Source of the DNA: Pseudomonadaceae bacterium
GTDB taxonomy: Bacteria > Pseudomonadota > Gammaproteobacteria > Pseudomonadales > Azotimanducaceae
Length of the DNA stretch: 64,000 nucleotides
Direction of reading: 5' to 3'
Assembly: GCA_024743435.1 (NCBI GenBank)
Contig: JANSWO010000001.1
Span: forward strand, 124,001-188,000
In this document: positions 16,406-24,204 of the stretch, in pieces
Numbering within the stretch: the stretch's first letter is position 1
How the letters are laid out: each line of letters begins with the position of its first letter
The notes under the pieces: generated by a model
Database searches by the model: none
What the model saw: only the letters and a program-made list of their open reading frames with translations
What the model was told of the DNA's origin: nothing
Program-made: the position numbers and the translations under genes

Positions 16406-16582
16406 GAGCGGCAGTGCATTTTTCTCCTCGCGAAGCGATCGAGAAAAATGCTCGAGAGCGTCCGTCGAGTAGATTCTCAAAGTCACTGAGATCGCCGCAG
16501 TCAGCCTTCGGCTTCCTTCGCGAAGACGATGGGAAAATTCATTCCCACAAAAAGGCCAGGGCTTTCGCCCTGGCCTTTTCTC
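16406..16582 (+). ncRNA. Tandem structured repeat unit 2 (candidate small RNA)
   Basis: The second unit, 285 bp after the first. Its 5' stem has GCATTTTTCTC perfectly paired with GAGAAAAATGC, enclosing TCGC/GCGA. The downstream part (AGTCACTGAGATCGCCGCAG, GGGAAAATTCATTCCC) is nearly identical to the other units. It ends in a perfect terminator, GGCCAGGGC-tttc-GCCCTGGCC with A- and T-runs on either side (16549-16580). Confidence 0.55.
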
Positions 16583-16615
16583 GTTTTGCGACCAGGCCGG
16601 CGGCGCGCCAGCCCC

Positions 16616-16665
16616 GTCGAATAACGAACCATTGCTCGCGCCGCGAGCCTGGGTTCGTTTTCGAC
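16616..16665. repeat. Inter-unit palindrome, copy 2
   Basis: Nearly identical to the palindrome at 16338, with one loop-proximal base changed (CGCGCTGCG becomes CGCGCCGCG). It separates units 2 and 3. Confidence 0.7.
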
Positions 16666-16683
16666 GTACGTTTCAGTCCTGAA

Positions 16684-16862
16684 GAGCGGCAGTGCATTTT
16701 TTCCTCGCGAAGCGATCGAAAAAAATGCTCGAGAGCGTCCATCGAGTAGATTCTCAAAGTTACTGAGATCGCCGCAGTCAGCCTTCGGCTTCCTTCGCGA
16801 AGACGATGGGAAAATTCATTCCCAACAAAAAAGGCCAGAGCTTTCGCCCTGGCCTTTTCTCG
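16684..16862 (+). ncRNA. Tandem structured repeat unit 3 (candidate small RNA)
   Basis: The third unit, 278 bp after the second. In its 5' stem a C-G pair of unit 2 has become T-A (GCATTTTTT against AAAAAATGC), keeping pairing. The body hairpins are conserved. The terminator stem GGCCAGagctttcgccCTGGCC with flanking A- and T-runs lies at 16827-16860. It ends about 50 bp before the 3' end of mscL on the opposite strand, so its terminator could also serve mscL. Confidence 0.55.
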
Positions 16863-16911
16863 TTTTGCGACCGGGCCGGCGACTAGCCAGCCCCCAGCCA
16901 ATCAGGTCGCT

Positions 16912-17313
16912 TTAGGAAGCCCGCAGTGCGTCGCGGATTTCGGTCAGCAGTACTTCTTCTTTGCTGGGCTCCGGTGGTGCTTCCGGCGCCGCCTCTTCTT
17001 CCTGCTTCATGGAGTTCATCGCTTTGACCACCAGGAAAATGGCGAATGCGATAATGATGAAATCGACAACCGTCTGGATGAATACGCCGTAGTTCATCGT
17101 CACCGCCGCAGCCTCACCAACGGCCTCCTTCAGCACGATCGACAGATCGCTGAAGTCCACACCGCCCATCAGCAAACCGATCGGTGGCATCAATACGTCT
17201 GCCACGAATGACGAAACGATCTTGCCGAAGGCGCCGCCGATGACGATACCGACTGCCATGTCGACAACATTGCCGCGCATCGCAAAATCTTTGAATTCTG
17301 AAATCATACCCAT
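16912..17313 (-). CDS. mscL: Large-conductance mechanosensitive channel MscL
   Basis: A 133-residue channel, close to the usual 136. It has the N-terminal amphipathic helix ([20 protein letters not shown]), the pore-lining helix with [24 protein letters not shown], a periplasmic loop, the second helix ([16 protein letters not shown]) and an acidic/Pro-rich C-terminal bundle ending in [14 protein letters not shown]. As a homopentamer it opens at near-lytic tension to release solutes on hypo-osmotic shock. ATG 17313 has GGGAGGG upstream. The mscS gene lies 1.1 kb away on the same strand. Confidence 0.97.
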   Translation of the reverse strand: MGMISEFKDFAMRGNVVDMAVGIVIGGAFGKIVSSFVADVLMPPIGLLMGGVDFSDLSIVLKEAVGEAAAVTMNYGVFIQTVVDFIIIAFAIFLVVKAMNSMKQEEEAAPEAPPEPSKEEVLLTEIRDALRAS

Positions 17314-17629
17314 GCTAAGTCCCTCCCAGACGCTCGCAGCTTGTGGCCGGATGCGTTGGTTTTGTTGGCCTCACGTTCGTGCGAGGCGAGTTTTGTTTTA
17401 CGTATCAGCGGTGCCATTCGATTGGCCGGAGAGATCGGCGCGGATAAGCGTCTTTTCACAGCTCATCACAACCCGTCACAGCCCAGCGGCGCTGCCCCCA
17501 ATGCACGCTGCTGCACTCGTTGATCGCGCCTTCCTGAATCCCTGGAAGTTCGTGGCGCGCAGCAACTTGTATCCCCCTAGCTTGCGTAATGCTCGCTTGC
17601 GAAGCTTTATAGCACTCGTTCAGTGCGTC
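17314..17629. other. Gap upstream of mscL
   Basis: No gene recognised. GCCTC and GAGGC around 17370-17390 form a weak hairpin followed on the + strand by a T-rich stretch. The rest shows no clear motif and presumably contains the mscL promoter. Confidence 0.3.
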
Positions 17630-18082
17630 TCACAACTCAGCGGAAGCTGAGCCAGGCAGTCGCCAGGCACGCAAGCTCTGCACTGCGATGATCAGCAGCG
17701 TTGCGATCTGCACAGGCGCCCAATAGGGTTGCCACGCTGCGTGAGTCAGGCCCGGGCACAATGGCTCAGAGGCGAGTGTTGCGGCATTGAGCGCTGCTAT
17801 GACAGGTTGAATCGCGAGCAGTATCAGCAATCCCGCTGGGATCGCCATGAACCGGGTGATGGCGTATATGCCCGGCAGCACGTGTACGGCCCGCAGCAGC
17901 AGTGAAAAAGCCGCTGCGATTGGGGCAAAACCCAGCAGCAGTCGCCATAGCTCATCGCCATCGCTGCAACCCGCTTCGGGCAGAATGGCTAGCCACAACA
18001 GGTGCGCGTAAATCACCATCCATGCGACCAGTGTAGAGCCGACACGCAGCAGCATGTCCGGTAGAGATCCTCGGGCGGCCAT
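17630..18082 (-). CDS. Four-helix membrane protein of unknown function
   Basis: A 150-residue hydrophobic protein with about four transmembrane helices (STLVAWMVIYAHLLWLAILP, LLGFAPIAAAFSLLLRAVHV, FMAIPAGLLILLAIQPV and a C-terminal helix). ATG 18082 has AGGAG 6 bp upstream and is preferred over an in-frame upstream ATG at 18106. I do not recognise the family. It is divergent from a small soluble protein whose start is 80 bp away. Confidence 0.7.
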   Translation of the reverse strand: MAARGSLPDMLLRVGSTLVAWMVIYAHLLWLAILPEAGCSDGDELWRLLLGFAPIAAAFSLLLRAVHVLPGIYAITRFMAIPAGLLILLAIQPVIAALNAATLASEPLCPGLTHAAWQPYWAPVQIATLLIIAVQSLRAWRLPGSASAEL

Positions 18083-18161
18083 TTTCGGCTCCTTTCCTAT
18101 ACTCAAGCCAGGTGCCGGTCACAGAACCGGCAGCCAACGTTGTTTGATGAGAGGTGAGACC

Positions 18162-18425
18162 ATGCGTGACAGCTACTTTGCGCCCACCGTACAGGCCGTG
18201 CTCGTCGCGCTCGATGAGTCCAGCGGATATCAGCCGCAGAATGTGGATGAGCTGCTGCGGGACATTCAGTCAAAACTTGCCGATCAGCTCAACGATGAGC
18301 GCTCGCCCGAACGGGAGTGGCGGCGTGGCACCGCTCGCTCCCTCATGTGCCTTGCGGATCTGTTGCGCGGGCTCGGTAGGCCCGCGCCGTCTGTAGAAGT
18401 GCTGGTGCACGACATGCTGCACTAG
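18162..18425 (+). CDS. Small acidic protein of unknown function
   Basis: An 87-residue soluble protein predicted mainly helical: SYFAPTVQAVLVALDESSGY, then NVDELLRDIQSKLADQL, and a Leu-rich C-terminal helix. ATG 18162 follows GAGG with 7-bp spacing. A longer upstream frame has no start with a ribosome site. No family was recognised. Its 3' end is 12 bp from the convergent mscS gene. Confidence 0.65.
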   Translation: MRDSYFAPTVQAVLVALDESSGYQPQNVDELLRDIQSKLADQLNDERSPEREWRRGTARSLMCLADLLRGLGRPAPSVEVLVHDMLH

Positions 18426-18437
18426 CCAGGCGAGGCG

Positions 18438-19274
18438 TCAGCCCTCCAGCTTGTGCAGATGCACGTCGGTCTGGGGGTAGGGGATGCTGATGCCTTTGTT
18501 GTCGAATTTGAGCTTGACCTGCTCCGTTGTATCGAAGAAGACGCCCCAATAGTTCGACGCCTCAACCCAGACTCGCACCGTGATGTTGACAGAGCTGTCC
18601 GCCAGCTCAGAAACCACGATAGTCGGGCTCGGATCCTTCAATACTCGATCATCCACCTCCAGAAGCTCTGCGATAAGCGATTTTGCTTGTCGTATGTCGT
18701 CGTCGTAGCCGATACCAAAGACAAAATCCACGCGTCGACGCTCTTCAGCGGAGTAGTTGGTGATGACATCGTTCGACAGCGCGCCATTAGGAACGATGAT
18801 GCGTTTGTTGTCCGGCGTCAGCAATATCGTGTTGAAGATCTGGATGCTCTGAACGGTTCCCGACACGCCCTGCGCTTCAATGAAATCTCCCACCTTGTAT
18901 GGGCGAAACAACAGTATCAGCGCACCCCCGGCGAAGTTGGCCAGACTGCCCTGCAAGGCCAGGCCAACCGCCAGTCCGGCAGCACCGAGCACCGCGATGA
19001 ATGACGTGGTCTCGATGCCGACCATGCTGGCGACCGAGATGAAGACGATGGCCTTGAGCAATATGCTTACCAGCGATGTCAGAAATTTCGACAGGGTCGG
19101 ATCAGATGTTCGTGACTCGAGGGTCTTACCCACTGCCGCCGCAACCCGTTTCGCGAGCCAAAGACCGATGATGAGGACGACAATCGCCATCAACACCTTG
19201 GGCGCCCACTCGACTCCCATGCTGATGAATTGTTCCGCGTAGCCGGTGAGTTTGTCCGGCGATAGTGCATCCAT
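18438..19274 (-). CDS. mscS: Small-conductance mechanosensitive channel MscS
   Basis: A 278-residue channel of MscS core size (E. coli 286). Three N-terminal helices end in the pore helix GAAGLAVGLALQGSLANFAGG, with the Gly/Ala packing pattern diagnostic of MscS. There follows the beta domain (RPYKVGDFIEAQGVSGTVQSI and IVPNGALSNDVITNYS) and the alpha/beta C-terminal vestibule domain. It forms a heptamer that gates on moderate tension to release osmolytes. It is close to mscL, so both hypo-osmotic valves lie within 2.4 kb. Confidence 0.95.
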   Translation of the reverse strand: MDALSPDKLTGYAEQFISMGVEWAPKVLMAIVVLIIGLWLAKRVAAAVGKTLESRTSDPTLSKFLTSLVSILLKAIVFISVASMVGIETTSFIAVLGAAGLAVGLALQGSLANFAGGALILLFRPYKVGDFIEAQGVSGTVQSIQIFNTILLTPDNKRIIVPNGALSNDVITNYSAEERRRVDFVFGIGYDDDIRQAKSLIAELLEVDDRVLKDPSPTIVVSELADSSVNITVRVWVEASNYWGVFFDTTEQVKLKFDNKGISIPYPQTDVHLHKLEG

Positions 19275-19627
19275 TGTTAGTCTCCAAATGCTGTGTTTAG
19301 CGATTCCGCCGGCACTGAGCGTGTTTTCCCAGGCGTTTCTGGCGCTGCTTCGCAGGCATGCTGAGCATGTCGCCGGCGCGGTGCAAGTGTTGCCTGCAAA
19401 TCTGCGGCCATGCAGGGTTAAGTCCTTGAATTAACAATGCCTGAACGAACGGAATTACGTGTAAAACCGCTGCATTCGGCTGTACAACACTCTTGTCTTG
19501 GCCTACCCTTGCGCCGCTTTTCCCAGTTAACGACACTTTGCCGGGAGCATAGCCCTGTGGGAGCAGCGCGACTCGTGTTATGCACGAGCCGCAAGCTGGG
19601 GCAACGGTGAAGGTTAGGAGCGATAGA
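19275..19627. other. Divergent intergenic region between mscS and the OmpA-like gene
   Basis: No gene recognised. It must hold promoters for both directions. CTCGTG and CACGAG around 19571-19588 form a small hairpin about 40 bp before the OmpA-like start. AGGAG directly precedes that start. Confidence 0.35.
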
Positions 19628-20833
19628 ATGAAGAAGATTGTAATGACAGCCATCGCCCTGCTGCTTGGCAGCATGGCGTGGGCAGGTGACAACGGTGCCC
19701 CGAAAGAAGGCCAGTGGTTCCTGTCGCCGCTGTTGGGTTTTTACGAGCCCCCGGAAGATAGCGAGATTGATGGCGCGGTAGGCGGCGGTTTCGCCCTCGG
19801 AGCCGGCATCACCGAGCGATTCGCAGCGGAAATCCTGTATTTCCAATTCGAAGGTGAGTACGAAGCTAACGGCAACTCAGGTCGCGATGACGGCGATACC
19901 TGGTTCCTCGACGTGTTGTACATGCCTGAGCGCGAAACAGGTAACTGGCAACCATTCCTGCTTGGATCAGTGGGTCGTGCAGACCTCGACTACGACGATG
20001 ATGGTGACTCCTTCACGGATAACCAGATCGGCGTCGGCGCTGGTGTCTTCGGCAAGATCAATAACCGTTTCTCTGCCCGTGCTGATGTTCGAGGCATCTA
20101 CTCGAACGAGTTTGGCAGTGTAGAGCCGATGGTTCTGGTTGGCCTCAACTGGTACCTCAACAGCGTTGAACCGCCGATTCCGCCGGACACCGATGGCGAT
20201 GGCGTAATCGATGCGAACGACAAGTGCCCGAACACCCCGCTTGGTGTTGCGGTTGGCGCTGATGGCTGCGAACTCGATAGCGACGGCGACGGCGTGCTCG
20301 ATTCCGCAGACCGCTGCCCGAATACGCCTGCTGGCGTATCAGTCGACAGCCGAGGCTGCCCGCTGGATTCCGACGGTGACGGTGTTGCCGACTACATGGA
20401 TGAGTGCCCGAACACCGCAGCTGGTGTAACGGTTGATTCGCGTGGATGTGTGCCTGACATCGAAGAAGAAGTGACGATTGATCTGAGCCTCGAATTCGAT
20501 ACAGATTCGGCTCAGCTGCGTAACTCGCACTACGCTGAAATCCAAACGGTTGTGTCCTTCATGAAGCAGTTCTCTAACACCACTGCTGTTATCGAAGGCC
20601 ACACGGATAGCCGTGGCGCTGAGAGTTACAACCAGGCGTTGTCAGAGCGTCGCGCAGCGTCGGTTCGCAACTACCTCGTGAACGAAGGCGATATTGCCAG
20701 CGATCGTCTGACCTCTCGCGGTTATGGTGAGTCTCAGCCAGCCGACACGAACGACACGGCTGAAGGCCGTCAGCGAAACCGCCGCGTTTCAGCGGTTGTT
20801 TCTGGCAAAGCAACGGTTAAGGCAGGCGACTAA
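19628..20833 (+). CDS. OmpA-family outer membrane protein with TSP type 3 repeats
   Basis: A 401-residue precursor. It has a signal peptide (MKKIVMTAIALLLGSMAWA), an eight-stranded beta-barrel-like region (about 25-180), then a calcium-binding linker of three thrombospondin type 3 repeats (DTDGDGVIDANDKCPNTP, DSDGDGVLDSADRCPNTP, DSDGDGVADYMDECPNTA), and an OmpA peptidoglycan-binding domain (about 290-395) with IEGHTDSRG and RRAASVRNYL. It links the outer membrane to peptidoglycan. The start ATG 19628 has AGGAG upstream. A terminator follows and two envelope genes lie downstream. Confidence 0.95.
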   Translation: MKKIVMTAIALLLGSMAWAGDNGAPKEGQWFLSPLLGFYEPPEDSEIDGAVGGGFALGAGITERFAAEILYFQFEGEYEANGNSGRDDGDTWFLDVLYMPERETGNWQPFLLGSVGRADLDYDDDGDSFTDNQIGVGAGVFGKINNRFSARADVRGIYSNEFGSVEPMVLVGLNWYLNSVEPPIPPDTDGDGVIDANDKCPNTPLGVAVGADGCELDSDGDGVLDSADRCPNTPAGVSVDSRGCPLDSDGDGVADYMDECPNTAAGVTVDSRGCVPDIEEEVTIDLSLEFDTDSAQLRNSHYAEIQTVVSFMKQFSNTTAVIEGHTDSRGAESYNQALSERRAASVRNYLVNEGDIASDRLTSRGYGESQPADTNDTAEGRQRNRRVSAVVSGKATVKAGD

Positions 20834-20856
20834 GTTGGTCACCATCTAACCAAGCA

Positions 20857-20890
20857 GAAACGGGCGCCTGATGGCGCCCGTTTCGTTTTT
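20857..20890 (+). terminator. Rho-independent terminator after the OmpA-like gene
   Basis: GAAACGGGCGCC at 20857-20868 pairs perfectly with GGCGCCCGTTTC at 20873-20884 across a TGAT loop, followed by GTTTTT. Confidence 0.92.
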
Positions 20891-20902
20891 GGAGAACGTA
20901 AA

Positions 20903-21550
20903 ATGATGAGAACACTTCTACTGGCCGCCTTCGCGATCGCTTGTATTGGTTGCGAGAGTGTCTATTACGAGGCTGCCGAAGGCCTCGGCATCCACAAGCG
21001 CGATATTCTTGTTGATCGTGTGGAGGCAGCGATGGATGCCCAGGAAGATGCAAAAGAAGAGTTTGCGAGCGCGCTCGAGGCGTTCACCAGCGTTGTCAGT
21101 GTGCCGGACTCTGAACTGAAGTCAGTTTATGACGACCTAAGTGATGCCTTTGAGGACGCAGAGTCCCAGGCCGAAGAGGTTACTGATCGCATCGACGCAG
21201 TCGAGTCGGTTTCCGAGGCGTTGTTCGATGAATGGCAGGACGAGCTCGAACAGTATTCGTCAGCTTCACTGCGCCAGAAGAGCGCCAGCCAGCTGCGCGA
21301 TACGCAGACGCGTTACAAACGGCTTCTGTCGTCCATGCGCAGCGCCGAAGGGCGAATGGAGCCAGTGTTGAATGCGTTTCGTGATCAGGTGCTTTATCTC
21401 AAACACAATTTGAACGCCCAGGCCATCGCCTCGCTGAAAGGCGAGCTCAATCAGATCGAATCTGACGTCGCCCGATTGATTCGCGAAATGGAAGCGTCCA
21501 TCGACAGTTCTCGTGCGTTCATTGAGCAGATGGAGACAACTGCGGCGTGA
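20903..21550 (+). CDS. DUF2959 family lipoprotein
   Basis: A 215-residue lipoprotein with a lipobox (IACIGC, Cys about 17) and a mature part that is almost entirely long charged helices (VEAAMDAQEDAKEEFASALE, DAFEDAESQAEEVTDRIDAVE, and a C-terminal coiled-coil), matching DUF2959. The family is common in marine Gammaproteobacteria and has no established function; an envelope structural or stress role is plausible. ATG 20903 has GGAG upstream. The next gene starts inside its stop codon (GTGA overlap), so the two are translationally coupled. Confidence 0.85.
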   Translation: MMRTLLLAAFAIACIGCESVYYEAAEGLGIHKRDILVDRVEAAMDAQEDAKEEFASALEAFTSVVSVPDSELKSVYDDLSDAFEDAESQAEEVTDRIDAVESVSEALFDEWQDELEQYSSASLRQKSASQLRDTQTRYKRLLSSMRSAEGRMEPVLNAFRDQVLYLKHNLNAQAIASLKGELNQIESDVARLIREMEASIDSSRAFIEQMETTAA

Positions 21551-22305
21551 AGTTCTTTAAGTGGCTCGTCCTGCTCGTATTGATTGCGTTGGTTGCAGGT
21601 GGCATCTACCTGTTTGTTAACTCAGCAGCGCTTATAAAGCGCGCGATCGAGTCCGAGGGGCCTAAATACATCGGTGCGCCGGTGCAGGTTGATCGAGTGG
21701 TGCTGCGGGCGGATGAAGGCCGGGCTGAGGTGCGCGGGCTGCAAGTCGGCCAACCGCAAGGTTATGGCGCTGGCTACGCTCTGCGTAGCGAGCTGATACG
21801 GGCGGTGATCAATATTCAGCAAACGACCGATTCGGTTATCGTGCTGGACGAGCTGGTGGTGGATGCAGCGGTTGTGAACGCAATCGTTCGAAGCCAGGAC
21901 GAATCCAATCTGCACCAGCTCGATGACAATCTCACCCGCGCTCTCGAGCGCCTGGATTCTGCATCAGGCGCTGCTTCTGGCTCATCGCCGGAGATGCTCT
22001 TCATCGTGGATCGGTTGTCTCTGACCAACATGACCGCGAACGTCGCGAATGATGTGCTCGGTGAGTTCGCCTTCGAGCTACCCGATGTGTCGCTGCGAAA
22101 CGTCGGCCGCGCCGAGGGTGGTGTGACGGCTGCGGCGATTGCCGATGAGGTTATCTCGCCCATCACGCGCCAGCTCACTCGCGAGTTGCTCAACCGAGGG
22201 TTAGGGATCGATGAGATCAAGGCCGAGATTGAGGATCGAATTCGCGAGAAAGGAGACGAACTGGTCGATAAACTGTTCCGCGGCCTGAACCGGTCTGGCG
22301 ACTGA
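21547..22305 (+). CDS. AsmA-like inner-membrane anchored protein
   Basis: A 252-residue protein with one N-terminal transmembrane helix (WLVLLVLIALVAGGIYLFV) and a periplasmic beta-rich domain with the opening pattern of AsmA/DUF748-like proteins (IESEGPKYIGAPVQVDRV, then RAEVRGLQVGQP). Such proteins resemble bridge-like lipid-transfer or assembly factors, but this one is short and has a charged helical C-terminus (IKAEIEDRIREKGDELVDKL). The GTG start overlaps the previous stop by 4 bp. Operon partnership with the DUF2959 lipoprotein suggests a shared envelope function. Confidence 0.7.
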   Translation: MKFFKWLVLLVLIALVAGGIYLFVNSAALIKRAIESEGPKYIGAPVQVDRVVLRADEGRAEVRGLQVGQPQGYGAGYALRSELIRAVINIQQTTDSVIVLDELVVDAAVVNAIVRSQDESNLHQLDDNLTRALERLDSASGAASGSSPEMLFIVDRLSLTNMTANVANDVLGEFAFELPDVSLRNVGRAEGGVTAAAIADEVISPITRQLTRELLNRGLGIDEIKAEIEDRIREKGDELVDKLFRGLNRSGD

Positions 22306-22350
22306 GCGCTAACGTCGGTTCGACATCTTCAGAATCGATGCGAGGTAGCA

Positions 22351-23127
22351 GTGCAATTCGAACATATTCTCTATGAGCGCCGTGGTCCAATGGCTCTCAT
22401 CACCATCAACCGGGCGGCTAAACACAACGCTATTTCGCTCGCGACACTGGATGAGCTGCAGCGAGCGGTAGCAGCCGCAGGCTATGACGACGATGTACGC
22501 GTCCTCACCATAACCGGCGCGGGCGACAAAGCCTTTGCATCAGGCTCGGATTTGTCGGAAGTCATCGATCGCGACCTGAAGAAAGCTCTTGAACCCATTG
22601 TCCAGGGTCTTGCCGATCAGCTGGAGCGCCTGCCGAAACCAACGATCGCTGCCATCAACGGCATCTGCATGGGTGGCGGCCTGGAGGTTGCGCTCGGGTG
22701 TGACCTTCGCATCGCAGCCGCGCATTCGCGGTTTGCCACACCCGAGGGCAAGCTCGGCATCATACCGGGCGGCGGTGCGACCGCCCGCTTGCCGAGGATC
22801 GTCGGGCGGGGCTGGGGCATGCACATGCTGCTTATGGGCGAGCCAATCGATGCTGAGGCTGCGCTCGGAATGGGCCTGGTCACGCGCGTCGTCGAGGCGG
22901 GCGAGTTGCTCGACGAAGCGCAGCGCATGGCCGAGCACCTCGCATCGTTCGCCCCGTTTGTGCCGCGCACGATGAAAGCCATGGTCAACTTCGGCATGGA
23001 GGGCTCGCTGGCCGCCGCCCTGCAACTCGAAAAGTACGCGCAAGGCGCGCTCGTGCAAACCGAGGATAAGGCTGAAGGGATATCCGCGTTTCTCGACAAG
23101 CGTGAGCCGAAGTTCAAAGGTAGGTAG
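22351..23127 (+). CDS. Enoyl-CoA hydratase
   Basis: A 258-residue crotonase with both canonical catalytic glutamates: Glu112 in MGGGLEVAL and Glu132 in FATPEGKLGIIPGGG. The oxyanion segment is AFASGSDLSE. It should hydrate trans-2-enoyl-CoA to 3-hydroxyacyl-CoA in beta-oxidation or a related CoA pathway. The GTG start at 22351 has GAGG about 8 bp upstream. The genes on either side are not metabolic partners, so the substrate is open. Confidence 0.9.
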   Translation: MQFEHILYERRGPMALITINRAAKHNAISLATLDELQRAVAAAGYDDDVRVLTITGAGDKAFASGSDLSEVIDRDLKKALEPIVQGLADQLERLPKPTIAAINGICMGGGLEVALGCDLRIAAAHSRFATPEGKLGIIPGGGATARLPRIVGRGWGMHMLLMGEPIDAEAALGMGLVTRVVEAGELLDEAQRMAEHLASFAPFVPRTMKAMVNFGMEGSLAAALQLEKYAQGALVQTEDKAEGISAFLDKREPKFKGR

Positions 23128-23178
23128 GCAAGCGGTGAGGCGCCGTGTAGTCGATGCTCAGCCGATGCGAGCCGGCGG

Positions 23179-23667
23179 CTACTCGATACCGGCAGCTTCA
23201 AACAATGCCTCGCGTCGGCGCAGATTTGCTGCGGACCACGTTGCGTCGAAGCGATAGAACGCGGCGACCGCATTGGCGTTCTCAGGCAGCTGCAGCCAAG
23301 GCTGTTTTGAGCTCGTGTAGATGTGTACGTCCGGTGGCATGAGATCCGGATCGTCCAGCGTGCCAACGCGCAGGAAGCGAACATGCTCTTGCAAACCACC
23401 CATGTAGTAGCTGCTCCACACGGCCACGCGACAGGACCCGCAGCGGGTGACGCTTTGTCCCCTGCCACTCGGTGAATCCAGGACTATGGTCTCGACGGCG
23501 CCTTGCTCGAGTTGCACCTGATCGGCCTCGAGGAGCGCGTTGAGCGCAAATGCGGTGCCCGTCTGCCTCTGACACCAGCGACAGTGGCAGCAGTGCACGA
23601 TCATAGGACTGGACAGAACCCGGTAGCGAACCTGGCCACACGTGCAGCCGCCGGTAGGTTGTTCCAT
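23179..23667 (-). CDS. GFA family zinc-binding protein
   Basis: A 162-residue protein of the glutathione-dependent formaldehyde-activating (GFA/CENP-V) fold, with zinc ligands CTCGQ near the N-terminus, CHCRWCQ in the middle and CGSC further on. Relatives add glutathione to formaldehyde, or cleave other substrates, but many have unknown activity. ATG 23667 starts MEQPTGGCTCG, as typical. It begins 12 bp after the globin gene on the same strand, so globin and GFA form a two-gene operon. Confidence 0.88.
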   Translation of the reverse strand: MEQPTGGCTCGQVRYRVLSSPMIVHCCHCRWCQRQTGTAFALNALLEADQVQLEQGAVETIVLDSPSGRGQSVTRCGSCRVAVWSSYYMGGLQEHVRFLRVGTLDDPDLMPPDVHIYTSSKQPWLQLPENANAVAAFYRFDATWSAANLRRREALFEAAGIE

Positions 23668-23678
23668 TGACTCAGCCA

Positions 23679-24086
23679 CTAGTGTCTCTCTCCGATGAGC
23701 ACAGTGCTGGGTTCGGCGTCGACGTTGACGATCTCTGGCTTGAGCGTATCGAGGAATGCCGTCACCTCGGCCCCCTCCGGCGCAGGTATCTGGAGCGCCT
23801 GCGCGATCTGGCTGACAATCTCGAGGAAGCGCTGCCAATCCGCTTCGTTGATACCCATTCCTGCGTGGGCGAGCCTCATGTCCCGGCCGGTGTAGTACAT
23901 CTGGCCACCGGTCTCGTGAACGAGATAGTCGATGAGGAGTTGCATGTCACGAGCGTTCCGGTCTTCGCTTCGATGCGACCAGAAGCGACCGAGCAGGTCG
24001 TCGGCCTGTGCAGCACTGATCAGTTTGTTGGCGAATACGGCGATGGCGTCATAGCCGCCGAGACGGTCGTAGAGAAGTACTGTCAT
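23679..24086 (-). CDS. Group 1-type truncated (2/2) hemoglobin
   Basis: A 135-residue globin with the typical TVLLYDRLGGYDAIAVFANK N-terminus, FWSHRS, and the proximal heme ligand His74 in DMRLAHAGMGI, followed by WQRFLEIVSQ. Truncated hemoglobins bind O2 or NO and often act in NO detoxification or O2 handling. ATG 24086 is chosen because homology begins there; an upstream frame is unrelated. It heads an operon with the GFA gene and is divergent from a LysR regulator 118 bp away, which may control it. Confidence 0.9.
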   Translation of the reverse strand: MTVLLYDRLGGYDAIAVFANKLISAAQADDLLGRFWSHRSEDRNARDMQLLIDYLVHETGGQMYYTGRDMRLAHAGMGINEADWQRFLEIVSQIAQALQIPAPEGAEVTAFLDTLKPEIVNVDAEPSTVLIGERH

Positions 24087-24204
24087 GGCTGGATACTCAA
24101 TGTCGGTTGCGTTTCGCGGCACATGAACGCACGGTTGTCGGGCGGTGGGTAGCCGGAAAAAATCGACATCGCTTTTGCAAAATTGCACGACAGGAGATTG
24201 CCAG

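Noticed and set aside
16121-16885. CRISPR array
   Set aside because: Units are about 200 nt with 80-nt repeated spacers rather than short repeats with unique spacers, and no cas genes are present.
16159-16901. Open frames on both strands inside the tandem repeat array
   Set aside because: They arise from the same repeated palindromic sequence in each unit, have no ribosome sites and cross terminator stems, so they are not proteins.
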